A DNA stretch of 15,914 nt from an uncultured Clostridia bacterium (lineage in GTDB: Bacteria > Bacillota > Clostridia > Oscillospirales > Ruminococcaceae): NCBI GenBank assembly GCA_947176675.1, contig CAMWRN010000023.1:1-15914 (forward strand), in the 5' to 3' direction. The notes beneath the pieces were generated by a model. That model worked only from the letters and a program-made list of their open reading frames with translations, searched no databases and was not told the DNA's origin. Below are positions 1 to 6,865 of the stretch, in pieces. Every line of letters begins with the position of its first letter. Within the stretch, counting starts at the first letter, position 1. Position numbers and translations under genes: made by a program.

Positions 1-5
1 ATACT

Positions 6-1871
6 ATGAAAGACAGAAAGATAATTATTCCCGTTTCGATCATTGCGGGAATCGCGGCAATAGGGGCAGCCGTTGCCGCATTGAGCAGCTCAGCTTCATC
101 GGTATCATATGCCGAAACTTCGGAGATACAGCTTAAAACGCTGGAAAATACGATATCGGTGGGAGGCACCGTTGAAAGCTCGGAGAGCCGCAAGGTATAT
201 TCCAAGCTGATGTACCCGGTTGAAAAAATAAACGTTTCTGTTGGGGATTCCGTAAAAAAGGGTGACGTACTTTGCACGATCAATACTGAGGAGCTTCAGC
301 AACAGATACTTCAGCAGCAGGCTTCGGTAGAAAGCAGCGGCATAAGTTCTGACTACAATCTTTCCGAAGCAGAGGAAAGATACACCGAAGCTCTGGAAAA
401 ATACCAAAACGGTGAGAACTCTGCGCTGATAAATGCGCAGAAAGCCATAGATCAGGCTGAAAAAGCTCTCGAGGACGCAAAGCGTCAGGAAAAGCTTGGC
501 ATAAGCTCGTCTCTCCCCATAAATATCCAGTCAGCGGAAGCAAATCTTCAAAGCGCAAAAAATAATTACGACAATGCCGTTAAGGCGTACGACAAAGCTG
601 TAAAAGAGCTTGAACCGGAAAATTATCCCGCAAATGTCAGAGCGGTCGTCGAATCAATAGACGAGTATAAAGAATCGCTTCGCATTGTGGAAAATCATCT
701 CTATAACGCGGAGCTTGAATCTGCTTATGTAAAATACAACACCGCTAAGGGAAATTATACTACAGCTAAGGAAAATATGTCTGACGGTACAGGCAATCTT
801 GATGAGCTTCAGGAAGCCTACACCGCAGCAAAGCAGGAGTACGAAACCCTTCAAAGCAAATATAACGAGGACAATCTCAAAAAGCAGATAGAGACCGCAG
901 AGAATCAGCTTGAATCCATGATCGAAGGTCTTGAAGCAGCAAAAGACAGCGCGGAAATTTCCGTTGAAAATGCAAAGCTTGCGTATGACAAGGCTGCTGC
1001 CGATCTTGACAACGTCAAGGATCAGAACAGCAACACCGAGGAAAGCTACGGCATTGCGGTCAAGAACGCCGAGGACGCTCTCGCAACTGCAAAAAGCGAC
1101 TACGAGAACGCCGTAAAGCAGGTGGAATCCGAGCTGTCCTCCCTGAAAAAACAGGCAGAGCAGCAGCGCACCATTTCCGGTCTTAACGACCCGCAGGTAA
1201 TCATTCTTCAGAATCTCAGGGATAAGCTTGAATACGCGGTCGTGACCGCTCCATGCGACGGTGTTGTCACTTCGGTGCGCGCCGAGGAGGGACTTATCGC
1301 AGAGGGTCCGCTGTTTGTCATTGAGGATCTGGACGACCTCAAAATAAGCTCTATGGTGGGCGAATACGACATTTCGGGCGTAAACGAGGGCATGACAGCA
1401 ACAATCCGATGCGATGCACTTAACGGTGCGGAATACGGCGGAAAGGTAATTACCGTTTCACCTACGTCGGACGCTGCGGCTTCGGCTACAGGCGTAAACT
1501 ACAAGATCGAGACCGAGGTAGACGACGAGGACGGTAAGCTCCGCGTGGGAATGAGCGCAAAGGTTGATATAGTCAGTGAGCGCAAGGAAAATGTCCTTAC
1601 GATTACATACGATTCTCTGGCGACTGATGCTGACGGAAACGATGCGGTCTACATTGCGGAAAAAGGCGAGGACGGCGTATGGAGAGCAAGACTTGTTACG
1701 GTTGAGATAGGTCTGGAAACGGATTATGAGATAGAAGTCATTTCAAGCGAGCTTAAATCGGGTATGCTTGTTCTCACAGACACAGCCCTGCTTTCCGACG
1801 GAGCGGTCGTTATGATAAACGAAGAAGCCGAAAACAGCGAAACAACAGCAGAGCAGGTGACAGAAGAATGA
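6..1871 (+). CDS. MacA/HlyD-type membrane-fusion adaptor of an ABC exporter
   Basis: This is the extracytoplasmic adaptor subunit expected to work with the ATPase and permease encoded directly downstream. An N-terminal membrane anchor (about residues 5-27) is followed by a first half lipoyl/barrel-sandwich segment (about 50-100, with GDSVKKGDVL). A very long, Ala/Glu/Lys-rich coiled-coil region spans roughly 100-395. The second lipoyl half (about 405-440, APCDGVV) follows, then beta-barrel and membrane-proximal domains and an acidic Glu/Thr-rich tail. At 621 residues it is much longer than typical MacA proteins of about 370-400, and most of the excess is coiled coil. The ATG lies 5 bases inside the window, so its ribosome binding site and promoter are not visible. 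Its stop overlaps the next start as ATGA. The substrate cannot be read from the sequence; in Gram-positives such trios export peptides, antibiotics or lipids. The family call is firm, the substrate open. Confidence 0.9.
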   Translation: MKDRKIIIPVSIIAGIAAIGAAVAALSSSASSVSYAETSEIQLKTLENTISVGGTVESSESRKVYSKLMYPVEKINVSVGDSVKKGDVLCTINTEELQQQILQQQASVESSGISSDYNLSEAEERYTEALEKYQNGENSALINAQKAIDQAEKALEDAKRQEKLGISSSLPINIQSAEANLQSAKNNYDNAVKAYDKAVKELEPENYPANVRAVVESIDEYKESLRIVENHLYNAELESAYVKYNTAKGNYTTAKENMSDGTGNLDELQEAYTAAKQEYETLQSKYNEDNLKKQIETAENQLESMIEGLEAAKDSAEISVENAKLAYDKAAADLDNVKDQNSNTEESYGIAVKNAEDALATAKSDYENAVKQVESELSSLKKQAEQQRTISGLNDPQVIILQNLRDKLEYAVVTAPCDGVVTSVRAEEGLIAEGPLFVIEDLDDLKISSMVGEYDISGVNEGMTATIRCDALNGAEYGGKVITVSPTSDAAASATGVNYKIETEVDDEDGKLRVGMSAKVDIVSERKENVLTITYDSLATDADGNDAVYIAEKGEDGVWRARLVTVEIGLETDYEIEVISSELKSGMLVLTDTALLSDGAVVMINEEAENSETTAEQVTEE

Positions 1872-2578
1872 GCAAAACGATTATAGAAATGAAAGGTATT
1901 GTCAAAAGCTTCTATATCGGTACTCCAAACGAACTTGAAATTCTTCACGGACTGAATATTTCCGTTCCGGAAGGACAGTTCGTTTCGATAGTGGGAGCGT
2001 CCGGTTCGGGCAAATCCACGCTGATGAACATTGTGGGAGCTCTTGACAGGCAGACCGCGGGACACTACAGTCTCGACGGCATAGACATCACCAAAATAAG
2101 TGACAACGAGCTTTCAAGCATTCGCAACAAAAAGATAGGTTTCGTTTTTCAGACCTTTAACCTTATCGCAAGGACCTCCGCGCTGAAAAATGTGGAATTA
2201 CCCATGCTGTATGCGGGTATGCCTTCCCGTGAGCGGACAAAGCGTGCAAGGGAGCTTCTCGAACTGGTGGAAATGACAGAAAGATCAGGCCATATGCCCA
2301 ATGAGCTTTCGGGCGGTCAGAAGCAGAGAGTCGCTATTGCAAGGGCCATGGCGAACGATCCTGCCATAATTCTTGCCGACGAGCCCACAGGTGCGCTGGA
2401 TTCCAAAACGGGACGTCTGGTTATGGACATCTTCCACAAGCTTCACAAAGAGCAGGGCAAGACTATTGTCCTTATCACCCACAACCCCGAACTTGCAGAG
2501 GAGACAGACAGAGTTATCACCCTTTCGGACGGTTCGATAGTAAGCGACCGGATGCTGAAAGGGGGCGCAGCTGAATGA
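1868..2578 (+). CDS. ABC exporter ATP-binding subunit (MacB/LolD type)
   Basis: This cytoplasmic nucleotide-binding subunit powers the exporter. All motifs are intact: Walker A GASGSGKST at residues 43-51, the Q-loop glutamine at 95 (VFQTFN), the signature LSGGQ at 147-151, Walker B ILADEP with D171/E172, the D-loop ALDS, and the H-loop histidine at 205 (LITHN). The length of 236 residues is normal for the MacB/LolD/FtsE group. The start codon shares an ATGA with the stop of the adaptor gene, and its own stop shares an ATGA with the permease start. That suggests translational coupling and a fixed stoichiometry. Unlike Gram-negative MacB, the ATPase is a separate polypeptide from the permease, as is usual in Firmicutes. 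Confidence 0.96.
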   Translation: MSKTIIEMKGIVKSFYIGTPNELEILHGLNISVPEGQFVSIVGASGSGKSTLMNIVGALDRQTAGHYSLDGIDITKISDNELSSIRNKKIGFVFQTFNLIARTSALKNVELPMLYAGMPSRERTKRARELLELVEMTERSGHMPNELSGGQKQRVAIARAMANDPAIILADEPTGALDSKTGRLVMDIFHKLHKEQGKTIVLITHNPELAEETDRVITLSDGSIVSDRMLKGGAAE

Positions 2579-3840
2579 ATCTGTTTGAAAACATTAAAAT
2601 GGCGTTTGCCTCTCTGAAATCCAACAAAATGAGAGCAGTGCTTACGATGTTGGGTATCATTATCGGTATCAGTTCTATTATAATGATAACCACCCTCGGA
2701 AACATTCTGCGTAAAAGTCTTACCGATACGCTTAACTCTCAGGGCGGTTCAAAGCTTGTTGCATTTCAGATATCGCTGAAGCCCGAGTATGTAAGAGATT
2801 ACTACATGACCGAGGACCTGATAACCGAGGACATGATAGAAAACGTAGCCGAACGCTTTGCTGAGGATATTGAGGAAATAGTTATTTCCGGAGGATACGA
2901 AAGCGGAAAGGTAAGATACAGGCGCGAGGATCTTGACGTTTACATCAACGGCGTAAACCCCGGCTATATTGCCCGCACGTCGGACGAAATAATTGCGGGA
3001 CGATACATAAACGACAGCGACCTTGCCAGAGGCGCAAACGTCTGCGTTATCAGCGAAAAACAGGCGAAAAAGCTTTACGGCGGTGTAAAGGAAGCTATCG
3101 GACAAAGGTTTTCCGCAAAATTTCTGGGGCAAAATCACGAGTTCACGGTAATAGGCGTTTACGAAACAAAAATGACCGCTCTAATGAGCGCGATGAATTC
3201 ACTGAACACAACAGCTGAGGACTGGGACACGGAAGTCTACGTTCCCTACAGAGCGCTGACGAAAATATACGGAGGAAGCGAGGAAGCATTTTTCGCGTAT
3301 TACGCTATCGTAAACGACGGCGTTGACCCCACAAGCTTCTGCGAAGAAGTCCAAAGCTACATGAACAACCGCTGGTACCGCGACAACGACAGTATTATGA
3401 TTCGATACATGACAGGTGAATCCGAAATGGCGATGATGGATCAGGTCATGGGAATAGTTTCAATGGTAATTGCCATAATTGCGGGAATTTCCCTTATCGT
3501 AGGCGGTATAGGCGTTATGAACATCATGCTTGTTTCCGTTACAGAGCGTACACGCGAGATAGGAGTCCGCAAAGCGCTGGGAGCGCCCAACTCGGCTATA
3601 AGAAGCCAGTTTATCATAGAATCCATAATCATATGCCTTATCGGCGGATTTATCGGAATAATTCTCGGTATCCTGCTGGGAAATATCGCTGGAGTAGTCA
3701 TCGGCACAGTTGCACCTCCTTCGACGGGAGCAATGGTGCTTGCGGTATCCTTCTCAATGGCGATAGGTATTTTCTTCGGATATTACCCTGCAAACCGCGC
3801 CGCAAAGCTTGATCCCATCGAAGCTCTGAGGTACGAATAA
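2575..3840 (+). CDS. ABC exporter permease (MacB/FtsX family)
   Basis: This is the membrane subunit of the exporter. It has the MacB layout: a first transmembrane helix (about residues 18-42) after the conserved N-terminal coupling stretch (ALKSNKMRAVLTMLGI), a large extracytoplasmic domain (about 45-280), then three C-terminal helices (about 285-320, 340-372, 380-400) forming the FtsX domain. The cytoplasmic signature TERTREIGVRKALGA after helix 2 and the C-terminal PANRAAKLDPIEALRYE are typical of the family. The length of 421 residues is standard. The ATG overlaps the ATPase stop, with a G-rich ribosome binding site (GGGGGC) about 9 bases upstream. It completes the adaptor-ATPase-permease operon; a hairpin follows the stop. 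Confidence 0.95.
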   Translation: MNLFENIKMAFASLKSNKMRAVLTMLGIIIGISSIIMITTLGNILRKSLTDTLNSQGGSKLVAFQISLKPEYVRDYYMTEDLITEDMIENVAERFAEDIEEIVISGGYESGKVRYRREDLDVYINGVNPGYIARTSDEIIAGRYINDSDLARGANVCVISEKQAKKLYGGVKEAIGQRFSAKFLGQNHEFTVIGVYETKMTALMSAMNSLNTTAEDWDTEVYVPYRALTKIYGGSEEAFFAYYAIVNDGVDPTSFCEEVQSYMNNRWYRDNDSIMIRYMTGESEMAMMDQVMGIVSMVIAIIAGISLIVGGIGVMNIMLVSVTERTREIGVRKALGAPNSAIRSQFIIESIIICLIGGFIGIILGILLGNIAGVVIGTVAPPSTGAMVLAVSFSMAIGIFFGYYPANRAAKLDPIEALRYE

Positions 3841-3849
3841 TATAGATTT

Positions 3850-3882
3850 TTTGCAGACGTTCCGTTACGGGACGTCTGCAAA
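3850..3882 (+). terminator. Strong 15-bp hairpin after the exporter operon, no U-tract
   Basis: TTTGCAGACGT (3850-3860) pairs with ACGTCTGCAAA (3872-3882). The pairing continues through a T-G wobble and three G-C pairs to a TTA loop, giving 15 pairs. It starts 9 bases after the permease stop. On the + strand the T-run lies before the stem and A/C follow it, so this is not a canonical intrinsic terminator on either strand. It may mark or protect the 3' end of the operon mRNA or act as a weak terminator. The structure is certain; its role is inferred. Confidence 0.5.
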
Positions 3883-3919
3883 CTTGTAAAATATAAGATA
3901 CAGCAAAGGAGTTTTGGTG

Positions 3920-4792
3920 ATGTCAGAGGAAAAAATAAGCCTTTCGGCAGGTAAGACAATAACCCATATAGCGGCGTATCTGCTGCTTTTTCTTGCGGGG
4001 GACCTTGTCAGTTCGCTTCTGTTCGACCTGTTGTTTTCCGTAGTAAAGCTTCCAAGCGGCTGGATGTATCAGCTCCCCCGCGCTCTGGGAACACTTGCCG
4101 TAACATGGCTTCTGTTTTGGCTCTATACGTCGAAGGTGCTGCGAATGAAAATGAGTGATTTCGGCATAACCCACAAGGTCAGGGTATGGGCGGTACTGCT
4201 GTCGCTTTTGTTGCCTGTTCTTACTGCGGCGGTATTCTGTGCTGCCGGAAAGGTAAGCATAACTGAGTCCTCTCTCGGAAACGTATTTGGATCAGCAGCG
4301 GCTTCTCTTGCATTTGCGCTTAAAGCAGGCATTACTGAGGAAATGCTTTTTCGCGGCTTTATTATGACCTTAGTCGGACATAAGTGGGGTAAAAAGCTTG
4401 CGATAATTGCGCCGTCCGTGTTTTTCGGCTGCGTGCATCTGATAAATTTTGAAAAAAATTTCACTTTCGCAGGAGTTGTTTTGCTTATTGTCAGCGGCTC
4501 TCTCGCAGGGATAATGTTCTCACTTGCCGCGGACAGAGGTTCGGTGGGCAGCAACGCGCTCATGCACACAATCTGGAATTTCATTATGGCAACGAATATT
4601 ATGCATATTACAACTGAACAGGAAGCGTACGGTGCGCCGCTGGTTTCCGTTATAATACCGTCGGAAAGCATACTGCTGACAGGCGGAGATTTTGGCGCAG
4701 AAGCTTCAATTATTGCGGTTGTCGGATATGCCGCAGTATGCATATTAATAATGCTTGCGGGAAAAAAGACGGCCAGCAGCAGAAACTATTGA
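3920..4792 (+). CDS. CPBP family intramembrane metalloprotease
   Basis: A polytopic membrane protein of the CPBP (Rce1/Abi-type) glutamyl protease family. With the chosen ATG the motifs are EExxxRG at residues 140-146 (E140, E141, R145), FGxxH ending in H173, and N212xxxH216, all intact. It is therefore probably an active intramembrane protease. Six to eight hydrophobic segments cover most of its 290 residues. TTG (3914), GTG (3917) and ATG (3920) lie in frame; AAAGGA at 3905-3910 fits ATG (9-base gap) or GTG (6-base gap), and ATG is preferred. Family members process prenylated proteins or peptides, or confer bacteriocin self-immunity. Its place after an ABC exporter would fit peptide maturation or immunity, but that is only inference. 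The stop codon is embedded in the next gene's promoter. Confidence 0.88.
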   Translation: MSEEKISLSAGKTITHIAAYLLLFLAGDLVSSLLFDLLFSVVKLPSGWMYQLPRALGTLAVTWLLFWLYTSKVLRMKMSDFGITHKVRVWAVLLSLLLPVLTAAVFCAAGKVSITESSLGNVFGSAAASLAFALKAGITEEMLFRGFIMTLVGHKWGKKLAIIAPSVFFGCVHLINFEKNFTFAGVVLLIVSGSLAGIMFSLAADRGSVGSNALMHTIWNFIMATNIMHITTEQEAYGAPLVSVIIPSESILLTGGDFGAEASIIAVVGYAAVCILIMLAGKKTASSRNY

Positions 4793-4817
4793 CATTCCTC
4801 TGTAAACATGCTATAAT
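4789..4817 (+). promoter_or_regulatory. Consensus sigma-A promoter for the PnuC gene
   Basis: A perfect -35 TTGACA (4789-4794) is separated by exactly 17 bases from a perfect -10 TATAAT (4812-4817). A TG one base upstream of the -10 (4809-4810) makes it an extended -10. The -35 overlaps the TGA stop of the CPBP gene. Transcription should start near 4824, leaving a leader of about 113 bases before the PnuC ATG. Such a near-ideal promoter suggests that control lies after initiation. Confidence 0.92.
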
Positions 4818-4823
4818 TATTCT

Positions 4824-4936
4824 ACAATAATATACAATATCTGCCACCGGGCAGGAATGTTAAAAACATTCGCCGCATATCGTTAGGTCTTTGAAGATAT
4901 GCGGACGAATGTGTTTTTGTTTTCGGGAGGTTTACT
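4824..4936 (+). ncRNA. Structured 5' leader of the PnuC gene, candidate riboswitch or attenuator
   Basis: The leader holds several hairpins. Stem CTGCC/GGCAG (4841-4845 with 4850-4854) has an ACCG loop. It is directly followed by GAATGTT/AACATTC (4855-4861 with 4865-4871), 7 pairs around an AAA loop. The same ACATTC is also the outer 5' arm of the terminator that follows, where it pairs with a second GAATGT copy at 4907-4912. The two pairings exclude each other, which is the logic of a transcriptional switch. The sensing part would be only about 40-45 bases (4824-4871). I do not recognise it as a known class; a NAD-type riboswitch is conceivable from the gene downstream, but that is inference. 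Confidence 0.7.
4866..4923 (+). terminator. Intrinsic terminator inside the PnuC leader
   Basis: ACATTCG (4866-4872) pairs with CGAATGT (4906-4912), and CCGCATATC (4873-4881) pairs with GATATGCGG (4896-4904). That gives 16 pairs with one bulged A (4905) and a 14-base loop. A U-rich tract, five T, G, four T, follows at 4914-4923. It sits between the promoter and the ribosome binding site GGGAGG (4925-4930), so it would stop transcription before the gene unless disrupted. If the outer stem is lost, the remaining 9-bp stem lies 9 bases from the U-tract and should terminate poorly. Confidence 0.85.
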
Positions 4937-5644
4937 ATGCTAAAAAGAATTCTGAACTATTTTACCAAAGGAGAGATCGCTTTGTGGATGTCCTCGGTAA
5001 CGGCTATCACCGCGTCCTTTCTCATATTTGACAGGACAGGCTGGCTGAAGCTTGCCGCGTCCCTGATAGGCATTACCGCGCTTATTTTCAACGCCAAAGG
5101 CAACCCTGTCGGACAGATACTGATAATCATTTTCAGCGTTCTGTATGGAATAATTTCCTACTCCTTTGCCTACTACGGAGAGATGATAACCTATATGGGA
5201 ATGTCCGCGCCTATGGCTCTGCTGGCATTTATTTCCTGGATGCGCAATCCCTACAACGGGAATCGCTCCGAGGTAAAGGTCAACCGCATAAAACGGAGAG
5301 AAGTCGTCTTTATGCTTGTGCTGACTGCCGCGGTAACAATTTTGTTTTACTTTATACTGGATAAATTCGGTACGGCAAATTTAATTCCAAGTACTTTATC
5401 CGTGACTACAAGCTTTATAGCGGTCTACCTAACATTCCGCAGAAGCGAGTTCTACGCAGTCGCATATGCGGCAAATGATATGATACTGATAATCCTGTGG
5501 GTCATGGCGGCTATGTCTGATATCTCCTATCTGTCAGTTATAATCTGTTTTGCAATGTTCCTGCTGAACGATCTTTACGGCTTTATAAGCTGGAGGAAAA
5601 TGAGAAAGCGTCAGGCAGAAAACGACAAAAATATTGCCCAATAA
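4937..5644 (+). CDS. pnuC: PnuC-family vitamin/nucleoside transporter (probably nicotinamide riboside)
   Basis: This integral membrane transporter belongs to the PnuC family (SWEET-like fold), which imports nicotinamide riboside, or in subgroups thiamine, riboflavin or nucleosides, by facilitated diffusion with metabolic trapping. About seven hydrophobic helices fill its 235 residues. The repeated aromatic signatures ALLAFISWMRNPYNG and FLLNDLYGFISWRKM, at the ends of the two half-repeats, are typical. The length matches Firmicutes PnuC proteins. Start ATG 4937 has GGGAGG six bases upstream. It is a single-gene unit with its own consensus promoter, a leader with a terminator, and a 3' terminator. 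The substrate is not decided by the sequence; the symbol follows family usage. No NAD-salvage gene is next to it. Confidence 0.82.
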   Translation: MLKRILNYFTKGEIALWMSSVTAITASFLIFDRTGWLKLAASLIGITALIFNAKGNPVGQILIIIFSVLYGIISYSFAYYGEMITYMGMSAPMALLAFISWMRNPYNGNRSEVKVNRIKRREVVFMLVLTAAVTILFYFILDKFGTANLIPSTLSVTTSFIAVYLTFRRSEFYAVAYAANDMILIILWVMAAMSDISYLSVIICFAMFLLNDLYGFISWRKMRKRQAENDKNIAQ

Positions 5645-5650
5645 ATAATT

Positions 5651-5686
5651 AAGGCATACAAGTAAACTCCTGTATGCCTTTTATTT
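5651..5686 (+). terminator. Intrinsic terminator of the PnuC gene
   Basis: AAGGCATACA (5651-5660) pairs perfectly with TGTATGCCTT (5671-5680) around a 10-base loop and is followed by TTATTT. It begins 6 bases after the PnuC stop. The opposite strand has AATTATTT after the stem, so it may also stop transcripts coming from the right. Confidence 0.88.
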
Positions 5687-5703
5687 GGCTTTCTTTTGAA
5701 CGT

Positions 5704-5779
5704 AAAATGCCCCCTTTGTCAGACTTTTTTCTCGGTATATTTCTATTATACCGCATTGTCTGGCTAAATGGGAGCATTT
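5704..5779 (-). repeat. Gene-free three-helix inverted-repeat structure
   Basis: Three nested helices fold this stretch. The outer one pairs about 10 bases, 5705-5714 with 5770-5779. The middle one is CAGAC/GTCTG (5719-5723 with 5758-5762). The apical one is CGGTATA/TATACCG (5733-5739 with 5747-5753) with a 7-base loop. In the outer stem the only imperfect pair is C-A when read as + RNA but U-G when read as - RNA, so the - strand RNA folds better. It lies 47 bases downstream of the stop of the 5827-6753 gene and could be a complex terminator or 3' element of that mRNA, a small RNA, or a dispersed repeat. The rest of 5687-5826 shows no gene. Confidence 0.55.
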
Positions 5780-5826
5780 CAAAATTTCTTCTTGGACTTG
5801 CTTTTATTAAATTGAATTACAAAATA

Positions 5827-6753
5827 TCATATAAAATATTTATGCTTGCTCGTAAGAGCCGAAAGCATATCCAAACGGATCTTGTTCTGATATTCGGGCT
5901 TGACCATATAGAGAACATAATATTCCAGCAGACAGATATCCGGAAGCGTCCTGCCTTCGATCTTAAAGTTGACAAATCCCATGGGTATATATTTATCAAT
6001 AATAGCCTGCGGAGAAATATAGGTCTCGTATTCAGTTATACTGTACGGACCGTTATTCATGAAATCACATGAAAAACCGTTAGGCTCAAACGGCTTCTTT
6101 GTAAGCATATTTTTCTTATGCTCCCATTCCGCTATCTGATCCAGACCTATCGAACGATAATGTTCTCCCCTGCGCTTGCACTTAGGAGTGCAGCAGGCGT
6201 TCACCAACACCTCGCATCTGGAGCGATCCTTTTCATCTATCTGCTCCAGCTGATCGAACCGGTTGTTGAAGTTGTAATCCAGAACCACATACTTGTAATC
6301 TTTTTTCAGTTCTTCTTTTACGCCGTCAATGTTTTCTATCTGCTTACATGTTGAGGAAGTAATAGGATAATCGGGATAATTTTCCCTGATATACTCTTCA
6401 AGCAAAGGAGAAAAAACGATCGCTTCGTTAAAACCGTTATTGCACATACGCATAACCTGGTTGCAGAAAGTATCGCCGAGATGCTTTTTTTCAAGCATAG
6501 GATTTGTATGCGTAAAACGAAGCGGGATATTTTTGCTGTTAAGAGCCTCGGAAACGTGCTTGACGAAATCCATATCGGTAACACCGCCGAGGAAACGTCC
6601 GCCGTTCCAGACACACCCGCCGAAGTTGCCGAAAACCGATGCAATCTTCAAGCCGTCGTGAAAATATTCGGGATATTTTGAAATTGAATTTATCAGGATC
6701 GTGTTAAGATAAAGATGATTTGTAAAATCGGGAATATGAAAATTTATTTCCAT
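5827..6753 (-). CDS. U32-peptidase-like, cysteine-rich protein of unknown function
   Basis: I do not recognise a named gene. The 308-residue soluble protein resembles the U32 peptidase/UbiU-UbiV superfamily in two places: VNFKIEGR near residues 261-268, like the LKIEGR block of U32 proteins, and a cysteine cluster around 180-192 (C180, C187, C188, C192) followed by KRRGEHY and C229. Many U32-like proteins hold a 4Fe-4S cluster through four cysteines, and C180/C187/C192/C229 could be such a set; this is inference. Further cysteines are C47, C97, C104, C136 and C274. The start ATG has an in-frame TAA three codons upstream; GGAGG sits 14 bases upstream, a long gap. It is transcribed alone from a clear promoter (6791-6819). 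Possible roles include RNA or cofactor hydroxylation, as known for the superfamily. Confidence 0.6.
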   Translation of the reverse strand: MEINFHIPDFTNHLYLNTILINSISKYPEYFHDGLKIASVFGNFGGCVWNGGRFLGGVTDMDFVKHVSEALNSKNIPLRFTHTNPMLEKKHLGDTFCNQVMRMCNNGFNEAIVFSPLLEEYIRENYPDYPITSSTCKQIENIDGVKEELKKDYKYVVLDYNFNNRFDQLEQIDEKDRSRCEVLVNACCTPKCKRRGEHYRSIGLDQIAEWEHKKNMLTKKPFEPNGFSCDFMNNGPYSITEYETYISPQAIIDKYIPMGFVNFKIEGRTLPDICLLEYYVLYMVKPEYQNKIRLDMLSALTSKHKYFI

Positions 6754-6790
6754 AATATATTACACAGCCTCCACTTTTATGATATTAATT

Positions 6791-6819
6791 ATTATATCAT
6801 ATACGGTCGGAATTTGCAA
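6791..6819 (-). promoter_or_regulatory. Sigma-A promoter of the U32-like gene
   Basis: Reading the - strand, TTGCAA (6819-6814) is followed after 17 bases by a perfect TATAAT (6796-6791), with TG one base upstream of the -10. It points to the gene starting at 6753, with a leader of about 30 bases. It lies just after the MmcQ/YjbR gene's terminator, so the two genes are separate units. Confidence 0.85.
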
Positions 6820-6828
6820 GAAGAATTT

Positions 6829-6865
6829 AAAAAAAGCATAAAGCTGAAAATTCACAGCTTACGCT
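6829..6865 (-). terminator. Intrinsic terminator overlapping the MmcQ/YjbR stop codon
   Basis: On the - strand AGCGTAAGCTG (6865-6855) pairs with CAGCTTTATGCT (6846-6835), with one bulged base and a G-U pair. A run of seven T (6835-6829) follows. The 5' arm lies in the last codons of the gene and the stop codon is in the loop. Confidence 0.88.

Noticed and set aside
3850..3882. Canonical intrinsic terminator
   Set aside because: The hairpin is strong but no T-run follows on either strand; it is kept only as a hairpin with uncertain role.
4123..4743. Leftward open frame of 206 codons opposite the CPBP protease gene
   Set aside because: The + frame carries intact CPBP motifs; this is its antisense shadow, with compositional bias and no start signal.
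4824..4871. Assignment of the PnuC leader to a known riboswitch class (TPP, FMN, preQ1, guanidine, ZTP, fluoride) or a T-box
   Set aside because: None of the conserved core sequences of these classes that I know is present, and the T-box antiterminator core is absent. NAD-II could not be tested without a covariance model, so the class is left open.
5674..6072. Rightward open frame of 132 codons
   Set aside because: It covers the gene-free structure and then runs antisense to the 3' part of the U32-like gene. It has no ribosome binding site and no family resemblance.
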